Source: JACQFK01 sp041482015 (lineage in GTDB: Bacteria; Planctomycetota; MHYJ01; JACPRB01). From it: 64,000 nucleotides of DNA. Made by a program: the position numbers and the translations under genes. This document shows, one piece after another, positions 28,636-37,035 of the stretch. The notes below the pieces were generated by a model that saw only the letters and a program-made list of their open reading frames with translations, ran no database searches and had not been told where the DNA came from. The stretch lies in NCBI GenBank assembly GCA_041482015.1, contig JBGPCZ010000005.1:15162-79161 (forward strand). The letters run 5' to 3'. Numbering within the stretch: the stretch's first letter is position 1; every line of letters starts with the position of its first letter.

Positions 28636-30027
28636 CTACTTGGCGGCGGCCAGCTCGAAGTCCTTGTCCTCGGGGAGCGGCATTCCTTTCGTTTCGGGGC
28701 CCATCCAAGTGCCGATGAACCCGAGGATGTAGACGCAGACGACGACGCTGGCGGCCTGGGGCCATCCCCATTCCTTCTTCAGGAAGCCCAGCGCGAACGG
28801 AGCGGTGGCGGCGAGTATCCTGGCGGCATTGTAGGAGAAGCCGCAGCCGGTGGTCCGAAGGCGGGTCGGATAGAGCTCTGGGAAGTAGATGGTGAATCCC
28901 GAGAAAGGTCCAAGCGTGAAGAACCCCATGACCGGCGCGAGGATCAGCGCGTAGGTGCCCGCGTCCTTCCCCTTGCCGGAGACCGTCCAGAAGAAGACGA
29001 GCACCGAGATCCAGGCGAGGGCGAACGAGGCGAAGAAGGCCTTCCGTCGGTTGAACCTCTCCGTGACCACGGCGAATGCGTAAATGCCGAAGAAGGATCC
29101 CAGGTTCTGAAGGATGAACATGATGTTCTTCAGCTGGTTCCGGGGGCCCTCCTCCATTCCTCCCTTCCTGAGCTCGACGATGACGAGGTCGGTGCTGAAG
29201 AATCCCACACCCCAAAGCGCGCCGACCCCGGCGGTGCCCATCAGGACGGCGGCGATGAGGTTCCTCCGGAGGAGAGGGTGGGTGAAGAGTTCGCCGATCT
29301 TTCCCAGCTCCTTGCCGACGGAGGCGTGCTCCTTGGCGTGGACCCACTGCTCGGGCTCCTTCACGGAGCGCCGGATCCAGAGGACGAGGAGCGCCGGAAT
29401 CGCCCCGATGAAGTAGACGATGCGCCACGCCTGGACCTGCTGGATGCCCGCCCCTTCAATGCCCCAGGTGATCAAACCCGCGGTCACGTTTCCGATCGCC
29501 GAAAGCGCCTGGAGAAAGCCGAGCGCCATGGGTCGGGAGCGTTGGGGGAAGGTTTCTGCGACAAGCGCAGCGCCGGCGGCCCATTCGCCCCCGACGCCGA
29601 TTCCCGTCATGAACCGTGCGGCCGCATAGAGCATCCAGTGATTGACGAAGCCGCTGGCCCCCGTGAAGACCGCATAGATCAGGATCGTGACGATCATCGT
29701 CTTCGTGCGGCCCAGGCGGTCGCCCAGGATGCCGAAGATGAATCCCCCGGCGGCCCAACCCAGGAGGAACACCGAGGTGACGACGCTCCCCTTGAAGGCG
29801 ACGTCGTCTTCGAACGCCTTTCGTTGCTCCGGCGCGAGCTTTGCCCGCTCCGCCTTCGGCATCAGGAGGTCCTGTACGGACGTCGTGCGGACCAGGTTGA
29901 AGAGGTTCTGGTCCATCGTGTCGAAAAGCCAGCCCAGGGCCGAGATGACGAGGACGACCCAGCAGTAGCGCTCGAGGCCCTGGTACCACTTCAGGGGCTT
30001 GCCCGACGGCGAGACGGCCTGGTCCAT
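28636..30027 (-). CDS. MFS transporter (sugar/organic-acid type)
   Basis: 463 residues with about 12 membrane helices. Seen: the MFS loop motif GDRLGRTKTM between helices 2 and 3, VTERFNRRKAF in the second half, and an insertion between the early helices (LLMPKAERAKLAPEQRKAF). The N-terminal region (GWLFDTMDQNLFNLV) resembles the sugar-porter and sialate/aromatic-acid symporter branches (GxxxD in helix 1). It imports a small organic solute by proton coupling; the substrate is not readable. An AGGAAAAC ribosome site and a TATCAT element lie upstream. It converges with the ASPIC/UnbV gene. Confidence 0.88.
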   Translation of the reverse strand: MDQAVSPSGKPLKWYQGLERYCWVVLVISALGWLFDTMDQNLFNLVRTTSVQDLLMPKAERAKLAPEQRKAFEDDVAFKGSVVTSVFLLGWAAGGFIFGILGDRLGRTKTMIVTILIYAVFTGASGFVNHWMLYAAARFMTGIGVGGEWAAGAALVAETFPQRSRPMALGFLQALSAIGNVTAGLITWGIEGAGIQQVQAWRIVYFIGAIPALLVLWIRRSVKEPEQWVHAKEHASVGKELGKIGELFTHPLLRRNLIAAVLMGTAGVGALWGVGFFSTDLVIVELRKGGMEEGPRNQLKNIMFILQNLGSFFGIYAFAVVTERFNRRKAFFASFALAWISVLVFFWTVSGKGKDAGTYALILAPVMGFFTLGPFSGFTIYFPELYPTRLRTTGCGFSYNAARILAATAPFALGFLKKEWGWPQAASVVVCVYILGFIGTWMGPETKGMPLPEDKDFELAAAK

Positions 30028-30130
30028 GAGTTTTCCTGTTGGCTCCCCGATTCCGCGCGCGTGGAGGAGGGATGATACTGTAACGCCGCGGAGCCTAGAA
30101 GTTTTTGTTCACGGCCGTGCCCGCGATCCG

Positions 30131-30144
30131 CATAATCCCCCCTT
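30131..30144 (+). promoter_or_regulatory. Promoter of HPS-like gene, predicted leaderless
   Basis: CATAAT at 30131-30136, then 8 nt to the ATG at 30145, no ribosome site. Confidence 0.5.
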
Positions 30145-30813
30145 ATGAACATCAAGCCGCCCGTCATCCAGATCGCGCTCGACTACCCGACGATCGACGA
30201 AGCGATCGCCATGGCCAAGATCGGGATCGCGGCCGGCGTCGACTGGCTCGAGGCGGGGACGCCGCTCATCGTGGCGCAAGGCGCGGGCACGATCGGCCAG
30301 CTCAAGCGCGCCTACCCGGCCTACCCGGTCCTCGGCGACTACAAGACCATGGACTCGGGTGGGAAGAACAACCTCCTGACCCAGAAGCAGGGCGGGCAGG
30401 TCATGACGATCTGCGGGAACGCGCCCGACGAGACGGTCCAGGCGGGCGTCACTGCGGCGAAGGAGTCGGGCGTGTGGGTCGTCGTCGACCTCATCGGCTG
30501 CAAGAACGTCGGCGCGCGGGCGAAGCAGTGCGAGGCGTGGGGCGTCAACATGATCTACCTGCACTACGGCGCGGACCAGCGCCGGGCCGACGCGACGCGC
30601 GACTCGGTCCAGTGGCTCGAGGAGACGCAGGCCGCGGTCAGGATCCCGATCGGGGTCGGGACGTTCGGCGTGGAGGATGCGGTCCGCGCGGTCTCAAAAG
30701 GCGCGGAGCTCGTCGCCATCGGCCACCCGCTGATCAGCGGCGACCAGCCCCTCGAGGCGCTGACCGACTACTGCAAGAAGGTGCGCGCCGCCTACCGTCC
30801 GCGCGCAGGATAA
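30145..30813 (+). CDS. Hexulose-6-phosphate synthase / OMP-decarboxylase superfamily enzyme
   Basis: 222 residues. Seen: the catalytic D-x-K-x-x-D triad as D65-Y-K67-T-M-D70 (LGDYKTMD), the N-terminal strand VIQIALDYP, GVDWLEAGTPLI, and the phosphate-binding end VAIGHPLI. The family contains 3-hexulose-6-phosphate synthase, which condenses formaldehyde with ribulose 5-phosphate, and 3-keto-L-gulonate-6-phosphate decarboxylase. The sequence alone does not separate these. It lies beside a ribose-type ABC importer on the opposite strand, which favours a pentose or acid-sugar pathway. A second paralogue is fused to RraA at 37036. Confidence 0.85.
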   Translation: MNIKPPVIQIALDYPTIDEAIAMAKIGIAAGVDWLEAGTPLIVAQGAGTIGQLKRAYPAYPVLGDYKTMDSGGKNNLLTQKQGGQVMTICGNAPDETVQAGVTAAKESGVWVVVDLIGCKNVGARAKQCEAWGVNMIYLHYGADQRRADATRDSVQWLEETQAAVRIPIGVGTFGVEDAVRAVSKGAELVAIGHPLISGDQPLEALTDYCKKVRAAYRPRAG

Positions 30814-30827
30814 TCCAACAGGCGGTT

Positions 30828-31802
30828 TTATCCCACGCGGTGGCGGAGGCGGTCCAGGGCGACCGCCGCCACGATGATCACGCCGGTGACGATCTCCTGG
30901 CGGTAGTTGGGCCAGCCCATCTGCGAGCAGCCCGAGTCGATCGTCTGCATAATGAGCGTCCCGACCAGGGCGCCCAGCACCGATCCCTCCCCGCCCGACA
31001 GGCTTCCGCCCCCGATCACGACGGCGGCGATCGCCCGCAACTCGTGGCCCTGGGCCTCGCTCGGATCGCCTCCCCCGAGGTAGGAGAAGTAGGTCAGCCC
31101 GGAGAGGCCTGCAAAGAGGCCGCCCAGCGTGTAGACGATCACCTTGACGCGGTCCGCCGGCACGCCGCACAGGCGGGCCGCCGCCTCGTTCGAGCCCACC
31201 GCGAACAGGTGGCGGCCCAGCCGCGTGTACCGGAGGAGTGCCGCCACCGCGACCGCCAGTCCCAGCATGATCCACACGCCCGGGGCCAGGAGCATCCAGC
31301 GGTGATGCTCCCCCGGGCGCGAGAGCAGGTCGTTCAGCCACGACACGGGGGGCGTTACTTTCTCCTCGTGGGCGATCCCCTTGGCCGCCCCCCGGAAGAT
31401 GAGCAGCGTCCCCAGGGTCACGATGAACGGCACCATGCGGAGCCGGGTGACCAGGACGCCGTTGATCGCGCCGCACGCAACCCCGGTCAGCACCCCGGCG
31501 GTCGCCGCGCCGGCCGGCGACCAGCCGTGCTCCTTGATCAGCACGCCGATCACCACGGTCGTGAGGGCGACGACGGAGCCGATCGAAAGATCGATTCCCC
31601 CCGCGATGATGACCATCGTCATCCCGAGCGCGGCCATCCCCACCATCACGCTCTGCCGGAACGTCGTCTCGATGTTCCGGCCGCTCGTGAAACTCTCCGG
31701 GGCGATCGCGGCGAAGAAGATGAAGACGGCCCCCAGCCCGAGGAACGGGCCGAATCGGTTTAGCATCCCCCATCCGTCGAACCGGCCCCCGGGAGCGCTC
31801 AC
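30828..31802 (-). CDS. Ribose-type ABC transporter permease
   Basis: 324 residues with about nine or ten hydrophobic segments. Seen: family features of RbsC-like permeases, including MAALGMTMVIIAGGIDLSIG, GRHLFAVGSNEAAARLCGVPADRVK (EAA-like coupling loop) and the end TGVIIVAAVALDRL. Forms the membrane channel for sugar import with the ATPase at 31799-33310. Start GTG 31802 overlaps the ATPase stop (GTGA). Last gene of the importer operon; it converges with the HPS-like gene, 14 bases apart. Confidence 0.93.
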   Translation of the reverse strand: MSAPGGRFDGWGMLNRFGPFLGLGAVFIFFAAIAPESFTSGRNIETTFRQSVMVGMAALGMTMVIIAGGIDLSIGSVVALTTVVIGVLIKEHGWSPAGAATAGVLTGVACGAINGVLVTRLRMVPFIVTLGTLLIFRGAAKGIAHEEKVTPPVSWLNDLLSRPGEHHRWMLLAPGVWIMLGLAVAVAALLRYTRLGRHLFAVGSNEAAARLCGVPADRVKVIVYTLGGLFAGLSGLTYFSYLGGGDPSEAQGHELRAIAAVVIGGGSLSGGEGSVLGALVGTLIMQTIDSGCSQMGWPNYRQEIVTGVIIVAAVALDRLRHRVG

Positions 31803-33310
31803 GCGGCGTCCTCCTGGCCCGTGGCCTCGAGCAGGAGAGTCCGCTCATCAAGCCCTCCGGCCGGACGCGCCGGGCCGAGTCGCCCGCGGCACATCACCGC
31901 GATCCGGTCGCACACCCCAAGCAGCTCGGGGAGATAGCTCGAGACGATGACCACTCCGCGCGGCCGCTCGTTCCTCGAGACCAGCTCGTCAATCAGCCCG
32001 TAGATCTGGGCTTTCGATCCCACGTCGATCCCGCGGGTCGGCTCGTCGAGGAGAAAGATCTCCGCATCGTGGTGGAGCAGCCGGGCGATCGCCACCTTCT
32101 GCTGGTTGCCTCCCGAGAGGTCGCGGGCCCGCTGGCGGGGTCCCAGGCAGGAGATCGCGAGTTTCTCGATCCATCCCCGCGCCGCCTCCTCCTGCCCCGA
32201 CGGGAGCACGAGGGGCTTGTCAAGCCGGGGAAGCGTCAGGTTGTCGACCACGCTGAGGTCGAGTAGGAGCCCTTCGGACTTCCGATCCTCGCTGACGAGG
32301 CCCATGCCCTGCGCCCATCGGCGTGACGGAGAGGAGGGGCCGATGTAGGCGCCCACGCGGACCGACCCGCTCCTGACGCGGTCCAGCCCGAAGATCGCGC
32401 GCAGGAGTTCGGTCCGCCCGGCCCCGACGAGCCCCGCGATCCCGAGGACCTCGCCGCGTCGCAGCTCGAATCTCGCGGAGAGCGGCTTCTCCCGCCCGGC
32501 GAGGCCTTCCACCGAGAGGAGCACCTCGCCCGCGTTTCGAGGGGAACGGGGATAGAGTTCGCCCAGGGTACGGCCCACCATGAGGTTGACGATCTGCCGC
32601 GGGGTCGCCTCCGCCATTGCGCCGCCGCCCACCGTCTTCCCGTCGCGAAGCACGGTGAACCTCCCGGCCACCCTTTTGCATTCCTCGATGAAGTGGGAGA
32701 TGTAGACGATCGCGAGACCCTGGCGGCGGAGACGCTCGACCAGGGCGAACAGCTGCTCGACGTCCTTGAGCGTGATCGAGCTCGTGGGCTCGTCGAGGAC
32801 CAGGACGCGACAGCCCACGGCAAGGGCGCGGCCGATCTCGACGATTTGCTGCTGGGCGATGGAGAGTGACGAGACCTTCGCGTCGGGCCGGATCTCGGGG
32901 TGGTTGAGCTGCTCCAGCGCGTCGAGCGTCCTGAGGCGGATCTCGCGCCGGTCCAGGAGGCCCCACCGAGCCGGCTCCATCCCGAGAACCACGTTCTCCT
33001 CAACGGTGAGGTGGCGTGCGAGCGAGAGCTCCTGGTAGATCATGGCCACGCCCATCCGGCGGCCCTCGAGCGGGTCGCGGGGGGCGTAGGGCCTCCCGTC
33101 CAGGAGCATCTCGCCCCCGTCGGGCGCGTGGGCTCCCGAAAGGATCTTCATGAGGGTGCTCTTCCCGGCGCCGTTCTGGCCGAGGAGGGCGTGGACTTCG
33201 CCGGCGGGGACGGCCAGGGTGACGTCGTCGAGCGCGATCGTCGCGCCGAACCGCTTGTGGACCCCGCGCATCTCGAGGCGCGGGGCGCCCGTGGGCGCTA
33301 CTTCAGCCAT
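31799..33310 (-). CDS. Ribose-type sugar ABC transporter ATP-binding protein
   Basis: 503 residues, two fused nucleotide-binding domains as in RbsA/XylG. Seen: first Walker A GQNGAGKST, signature LSIAQQQ, Walker B VLVLDEPTS; second-domain P-loop GLVGAGRTE (degenerate), signature LSGGNQQK, Walker B FLLDEPTRG. The start at 33310 overlaps the end of the binding-protein gene by 13 nt. It powers import of a pentose or related sugar across the membrane. A long open frame upstream of 33310 is only the antisense of no gene and lies over the binding protein in another frame, so it was not used. Confidence 0.94.
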   Translation of the reverse strand: MAEVAPTGAPRLEMRGVHKRFGATIALDDVTLAVPAGEVHALLGQNGAGKSTLMKILSGAHAPDGGEMLLDGRPYAPRDPLEGRRMGVAMIYQELSLARHLTVEENVVLGMEPARWGLLDRREIRLRTLDALEQLNHPEIRPDAKVSSLSIAQQQIVEIGRALAVGCRVLVLDEPTSSITLKDVEQLFALVERLRRQGLAIVYISHFIEECKRVAGRFTVLRDGKTVGGGAMAEATPRQIVNLMVGRTLGELYPRSPRNAGEVLLSVEGLAGREKPLSARFELRRGEVLGIAGLVGAGRTELLRAIFGLDRVRSGSVRVGAYIGPSSPSRRWAQGMGLVSEDRKSEGLLLDLSVVDNLTLPRLDKPLVLPSGQEEAARGWIEKLAISCLGPRQRARDLSGGNQQKVAIARLLHHDAEIFLLDEPTRGIDVGSKAQIYGLIDELVSRNERPRGVVIVSSYLPELLGVCDRIAVMCRGRLGPARPAGGLDERTLLLEATGQEDAA

Positions 33311-34290
33311 TTCTCGTAGTCCGGCTGGAGCAGCTCCTTCATCTCCGGCTGGTCCATGGTCCCGGGCGTGACGAGCTTTGCGCCGGTGTCGATCTTCCGC
33401 GCGGGCTTTCCCCCGCGGAGGTGTTCGACCATCGTCTTGACGCCCAGGTATCCCATGCGCATCGGATCCTGGAGGATCAGGCCGTGGATCTGGCCGGCCT
33501 TCAGGGCTTGGACGAGGACGGGGGAGCTGTCGAAGCCGACGAACTTCACCTTGCCCGCGAGGCCCGCCTTCCTCAGTGCCTCCAGCATCCCGGCGGTTGT
33601 CGACTCGTTCGGACAGTAGATGCCGTCGACGGTCAGCGCGTCCCCCTTGATGAAGGGGGCGAGGAGGTTCTCGCTCTCCTTCTGGGCGCTCCCGGCCGTC
33701 GCGCCGCCGTGACGGTTGGAGCTGACGACCTCGATCCCCTTGTGTTCGCCGATCGCGTCCATGAATCCCTTCTCGCGGTTCACAGTGCTTGCGGATCCCT
33801 CCTGGTAGCGGAGCATGATCACCTTCCCCTTGTCGCCGAGCACGCTGGCCATGTGATCGCCCGCCATCCGGCCGCCCTTGTAGTTGTCCGTGGCCACGAA
33901 GCTGACGTAGTCTTCGCTCTTGAGGTCGGAGTCGATGATCACAACGGGGATTCCGCTCTTTACCGCCTCGTTGACCGGGCGGACCAGGGCGGCGTCGTCG
34001 AGCGGCGCCAGCACGATGCCCGCGACTTTCCGGGTGATGAAGTTTTCGACCTCCTTGATCTGGTCCGCGCGGTCGTCCTCCTTCACGGGGCCTTTCCAGA
34101 CGATCTCGACGTCGAGCTCCCTCGAAGCCTTGACCGCTCCCGCATGTATGGATTTCCAAAACTCGTGGGAGGTTCCCTTGGGGATGACGGCCAGCGTCAG
34201 CTTCTTGGCGCCGCCCCCAGGCGGGGTCCCGTGCTTCGAGTCGCACGCGAGGAAGCCGAGGACCGCGAGGCAGAGGATCCATGAGCGCAT
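33298..34290 (-). CDS. Sugar ABC transporter substrate-binding lipoprotein
   Basis: 330 residues. Seen: lipoprotein leader ending LGFLAC (Cys18), then a periplasmic-binding-protein type I fold of the ribose/galactose group: LTLAVIPKGTSHEFWKS, GIVLAPLDDAALVRPV, GIPVVIIDSD, FVATDNYKGGRMAG and VKFVGFDSSP. It captures the sugar for the importer downstream. The start at 34290 has a purine-rich AAAGGCGG, and a TATCAT -10 element lies at 34325-34320. The operon is binding protein, ATPase, permease. The ligand is not determined from sequence. Confidence 0.93.
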   Translation of the reverse strand: MRSWILCLAVLGFLACDSKHGTPPGGGAKKLTLAVIPKGTSHEFWKSIHAGAVKASRELDVEIVWKGPVKEDDRADQIKEVENFITRKVAGIVLAPLDDAALVRPVNEAVKSGIPVVIIDSDLKSEDYVSFVATDNYKGGRMAGDHMASVLGDKGKVIMLRYQEGSASTVNREKGFMDAIGEHKGIEVVSSNRHGGATAGSAQKESENLLAPFIKGDALTVDGIYCPNESTTAGMLEALRKAGLAGKVKFVGFDSSPVLVQALKAGQIHGLILQDPMRMGYLGVKTMVEHLRGGKPARKIDTGAKLVTPGTMDQPEMKELLQPDYEKWLK

Positions 34291-34368
34291 GCGAAGCCGC
34301 CTTTCGAAGGAACGGGAGTCATGATAGGAATACGTCCCGGGCCCTTGCAAGGAACGGCAATCGCCCCG

Positions 34369-34383
34369 TATCATCGGCCCCCG
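34369..34383 (+). promoter_or_regulatory. Promoter of small gene, predicted leaderless
   Basis: TATCAT at 34369-34374 then 9 nt to the ATG at 34384. The divergent binding-protein promoter lies about 45 nt away on the other strand. Confidence 0.5.
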
Positions 34384-34617
34384 ATGGATACCGTGGGCCC
34401 GCCCGAGATCATGCGCATCCTGGCGGTCACCGACGCGCTCGGCTTCCACCGCGAGGCGGTCGCGATCCCTCTTTGGCCGAAAGGGAAGGGGGAAATTCGC
34501 ACGCGCGGCGCGAAGCTCGAGATCTCCGCGCCCGCGGAGGGCGACTTCGAGGCGTGGCTCGCGGCGCTCCCCGCCCAGCTCCGCTCGATGGAGCTCTCGT
34601 CCGTCCGCCGCGCCTGA
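34384..34617 (+). CDS. Small hypothetical protein
   Basis: 77 residues. Seen: MRILAVTDALGFHREAVAIPLW, then a basic stretch (KGKGEIRTRGAKLEISAP) and an acidic-helical end (EGDFEAWLAALPAQLRSMEL). No family recognised. Coding is supported by codon bias, a -10 element at the usual distance from the ATG, and its snug fit between the importer operon and DUF1080. It could be a small regulator or a PqqD-type small partner; this is not supported by any motif. Confidence 0.55.
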   Translation: MDTVGPPEIMRILAVTDALGFHREAVAIPLWPKGKGEIRTRGAKLEISAPAEGDFEAWLAALPAQLRSMELSSVRRA

Positions 34618-34626
34618 CCGGCCCGC

Positions 34627-35325
34627 TTACTTCAGCTCGCGGACCTTGATGTTCTTGAACTCCACCTTGTCGCCGTGATCCTGCAGGTCGATGTGGCCCT
34701 TGGACTCCTTGGCGTAGCGCGCGGTCTTCGCCCACTTGCTCGCGGCGATCCGCTTGTTCCAGTCCTCGCTCCCGATCTCGCACTCGACGACCTTCTCACC
34801 GTTGAGCCAGTGCTCGAGGTGGTTCCCCTTGGCGACGATCTTCGTGACGTTCCACTCGCCGGCGGGCTTGCAGACATCCTTCGCGGGCTCGATCACGTCG
34901 TAGACCGAGCCGGCCGAGGTCTTGGGCTTCTTGCCGTCGGGGTGCTTGGCATTGTCGAGCACCTGGTACTCGGGGCCGGTTTCGTACGGCGCACCGCCGG
35001 TCTCGCTGACGCGGTACATGATCCCGCTGTTGCCGCCCGCGGCGATCCGCCAGGTGGCCGCGAACTCGAAGTCGGCGAACTCCTCGACGGTGCAGATGTC
35101 GCCCCCGCCCTTGGCCCGGGTGAGCACGCCCTCGACGACCTGCCAGCCGTCGGGCATCTTGTCCTTCTTGTAGCCGCGCCAGCCGTCGGTCGTCTTGCCG
35201 TCGAAGAGGAGCTTCCAGCCGGCCTTCTTCTCCTCGTCGGTCAGCGTGTTGTCCTCGCGGATGGCGGGGCGGGCGAGGGCGGCGGCGAGCGCGGCCATCA
35301 CCAGCAGTTTTGAAAGTCCGAGCAT
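34627..35325 (-). CDS. DUF1080 (3-keto-disaccharide hydrolase-like) secreted protein
   Basis: 232 residues. Seen: a signal peptide (LLVMAALAAALA) and the DUF1080 core: GWKLLFDGKTTDGWRGY, DFEFAATWRIAAGGNSGIMYR, ETGPEYQVLDN, GEWNVTKIVAKGNHLEHWLNG, GHIDLQDHG and VEFKNIKVRELK. The fold is a concanavalin-like jelly roll; some members act on 3-keto-glycosides, others only bind carbohydrate. Very common in Planctomycetota. AAGGAGGAAG ribosome site; a TATCAT element at 35379-35374. Near the sugar importer and isomerase genes. Confidence 0.93.
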   Translation of the reverse strand: MLGLSKLLVMAALAAALARPAIREDNTLTDEEKKAGWKLLFDGKTTDGWRGYKKDKMPDGWQVVEGVLTRAKGGGDICTVEEFADFEFAATWRIAAGGNSGIMYRVSETGGAPYETGPEYQVLDNAKHPDGKKPKTSAGSVYDVIEPAKDVCKPAGEWNVTKIVAKGNHLEHWLNGEKVVECEIGSEDWNKRIAASKWAKTARYAKESKGHIDLQDHGDKVEFKNIKVRELK

Positions 35326-35412
35326 CTCTTCCTCCTTGGGGATTGCGTCCTTCCGTCACACGACGGGCCGATGATGATAGACGAGACGGCGGAGGCTGTC
35401 CAGCGTGCGGGC

Positions 35413-35919
35413 CTAGATGTCCGTCTGGATCTCCGGTCCCTTGGCGCGGCGGCGCGTCGCGGTCCGGGTCTTGTACTCGGGGGAGGTGAACCACTCGCGC
35501 ATGCTCGCGATCTTCTTCCCGTCGGCCGGCGTGAGGCCCCTGAATTCGATCCCTGCGTAGTAATCCTTCTCGCTCCGCCCGCTCTGCTCGCACCAGCGGA
35601 CGACCCCTTCCACCTCGATCACGTCCTCGAAGCTCGCCATCTCGATCCGGACGACAACCTTCGTCCCGGCCGGGATCTTCTCGTGGGCAACCAGGAGCGT
35701 GCCCCCTTCCGACAGGTTGATGGCGGCCCGCGCCTTGTTGACCTTCCCCAGGCCGATCGAGGTGAGGAAGCCCTTGATGTACATCTTGGCGGAGGCGTCG
35801 TCGATCCGGAACCGGAAGTGCTTGCGGAGCTCCTGGCGGGAGAGTTTGGCATGGCTTCCCGAGGAGGACTCCTTCCGGGCCTCCGGAGGAATGGGACCCT
35901 GAGGCAACAGCTCTGCCAT
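35413..35919 (-). CDS. PilZ domain protein
   Basis: 168 residues. Seen: an N-terminal RxxxR-like segment (RKHFRFRID, about residues 31-39), the NLSEGG motif near residue 68 (PilZ [DN]-x-S-x-x-G), a six-strand barrel pattern (TKVVVRIEMASF, IEVEGVVRWCEQ, YYAGIEFRGLT) and a basic tail. PilZ domains bind cyclic di-GMP; both binding motifs are recognisable but slightly altered. Preceded by a TATAGT element at 35970-35965 (minus strand). Could control motility, exopolysaccharide or secretion. Confidence 0.82.
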   Translation of the reverse strand: MAELLPQGPIPPEARKESSSGSHAKLSRQELRKHFRFRIDDASAKMYIKGFLTSIGLGKVNKARAAINLSEGGTLLVAHEKIPAGTKVVVRIEMASFEDVIEVEGVVRWCEQSGRSEKDYYAGIEFRGLTPADGKKIASMREWFTSPEYKTRTATRRRAKGPEIQTDI

Positions 35920-36010
35920 ACCCTATTCCCTCAACCCCCTGCCGCTCCCCGCTCCTGACAGCACTATAACCCAAGCGAGTGGGGAAAATCCCTCCGTTAT
36001 GATTTCCCCG

Positions 36011-36892
36011 TCAGCGCGCCAGCTCGATCCAGAGCGCCTTGTAATACCGCATGAAGCGGATGGCCGCGTCGGGCTGCTTCGCGTTCGGCCCCTCGGGGAC
36101 GCCCGCGACCTCCATGAACGTGACCCGGTCGTAGCCGACCGATTTGAACGACGTGAAGAGCTCGCGGTAGGGGTAGCCGCTCCACAGCTCGTTGATGTGA
36201 CACGAGCGCAGGTCCTTCTTGAGGAGGTCAAAGGACTCCTTGATCGAGCCGTCCTTCACGTCCGTCGCGTTCGAGTTCCAGCAGATCCCGACGCTCTTGT
36301 GGCCGCAGTGGTCCATGATCGTCCGCATGTGCTCGGGCTGCGCCGTCCCCGCACCGTGGACCTCGACCCAGATCTCGACCCCCGCGCCGTCCGCGGCCTT
36401 GCCGCATTCCTGGAGCGCCTTGCCGATCTGCTCCAGGGTCTTCGGCACCTCCACCCCCTTGGGGAGACCGTTGGGCCGGACCTTCACGCCCTTTGCGCCG
36501 ACGTCCTTCGCGAGATCGCAGAACGCCTTGCAGTCCTCGACCTGCTTGCGGACGGCCGCCGCGTCGGGCGACTGGAACTCGCACACCGTGCCGAAGCTCC
36601 AGAGCTTGACGCCGGCGTCCTCGAACTGCTTGCGGACCTCCTTGCGCCGGTCGGGCGGGAGATCGGGCTCGACCTTGTGGGCGTGGGTGGTGCGGAGCTC
36701 GACGTACTCGAACTTCGCCGCCTTGCACGCCTGGAGCAGCGTGGCGACGTCCCACTTTTCGGCGATGTTGTACGTGATCGTGCCCAGCTTGAACTTCGGC
36801 TCCTCCACCCTGGGCGCGGCCGCGTGCGTCCGCCCGATGGCCGGCAGCGCCGCGAGCGAGCCCGCGGCCCCCAGGAATTGGCGTCGGTTCAT
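36011..36892 (-). CDS. Twin-arginine exported TIM-barrel sugar isomerase/epimerase family protein
   Basis: 293 residues from ATG 36892, chosen for the GGGAGG site and the twin-arginine leader MNRRQFLGAAGSLAALPA. Seen: an AP-endonuclease-2/xylose-isomerase-like barrel: FKLGTITYNIAEKWDV, FEYVELRTTHAHKVEPDLP, VEIWVEVHGAG, SVGICWNSNATDV and YDRVTFMEVAG. The acidic and His residues at strand ends fit a metal site. In Planctomycetota such proteins are often exported with DUF1080 partners; one is 700 bases away. Divergent from the HPS-RraA gene across a repeat element. Confidence 0.88.
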   Translation of the reverse strand: MNRRQFLGAAGSLAALPAIGRTHAAAPRVEEPKFKLGTITYNIAEKWDVATLLQACKAAKFEYVELRTTHAHKVEPDLPPDRRKEVRKQFEDAGVKLWSFGTVCEFQSPDAAAVRKQVEDCKAFCDLAKDVGAKGVKVRPNGLPKGVEVPKTLEQIGKALQECGKAADGAGVEIWVEVHGAGTAQPEHMRTIMDHCGHKSVGICWNSNATDVKDGSIKESFDLLKKDLRSCHINELWSGYPYRELFTSFKSVGYDRVTFMEVAGVPEGPNAKQPDAAIRFMRYYKALWIELAR

Positions 36893-36923
36893 GTCGGTCC
36901 TCCCGTACCTTCTAAACACCGAA

Positions 36924-36990
36924 GGAGATACCGTGATGCTGGGAGATGTCGATACCCAGTCACTCAATCTCCCACGATCACCAAATCTCC
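36924..36990. repeat. Interspersed repeat, copy A
   Basis: Begins with GGAGATACCGTGATGC (36924-36939) and ends in AATCTCC, so it is itself a loose inverted repeat of GGAGAT/ATCTCC units. The 16-base core is exactly the reverse complement of 39001-39016. Lies upstream of the HPS-RraA gene. Confidence 0.6.
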
Positions 36991-37020
36991 TGCCGCATTG
37001 TCCGCGTCGCGGCGCCGTGT

Positions 37021-37035
37021 TAAGATGGCGACCCT
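37021..37035 (+). promoter_or_regulatory. Promoter of HPS-RraA gene, predicted leaderless
   Basis: TAAGAT at 37021-37026 then 9 nt to the ATG at 37036, no ribosome site. Confidence 0.4.
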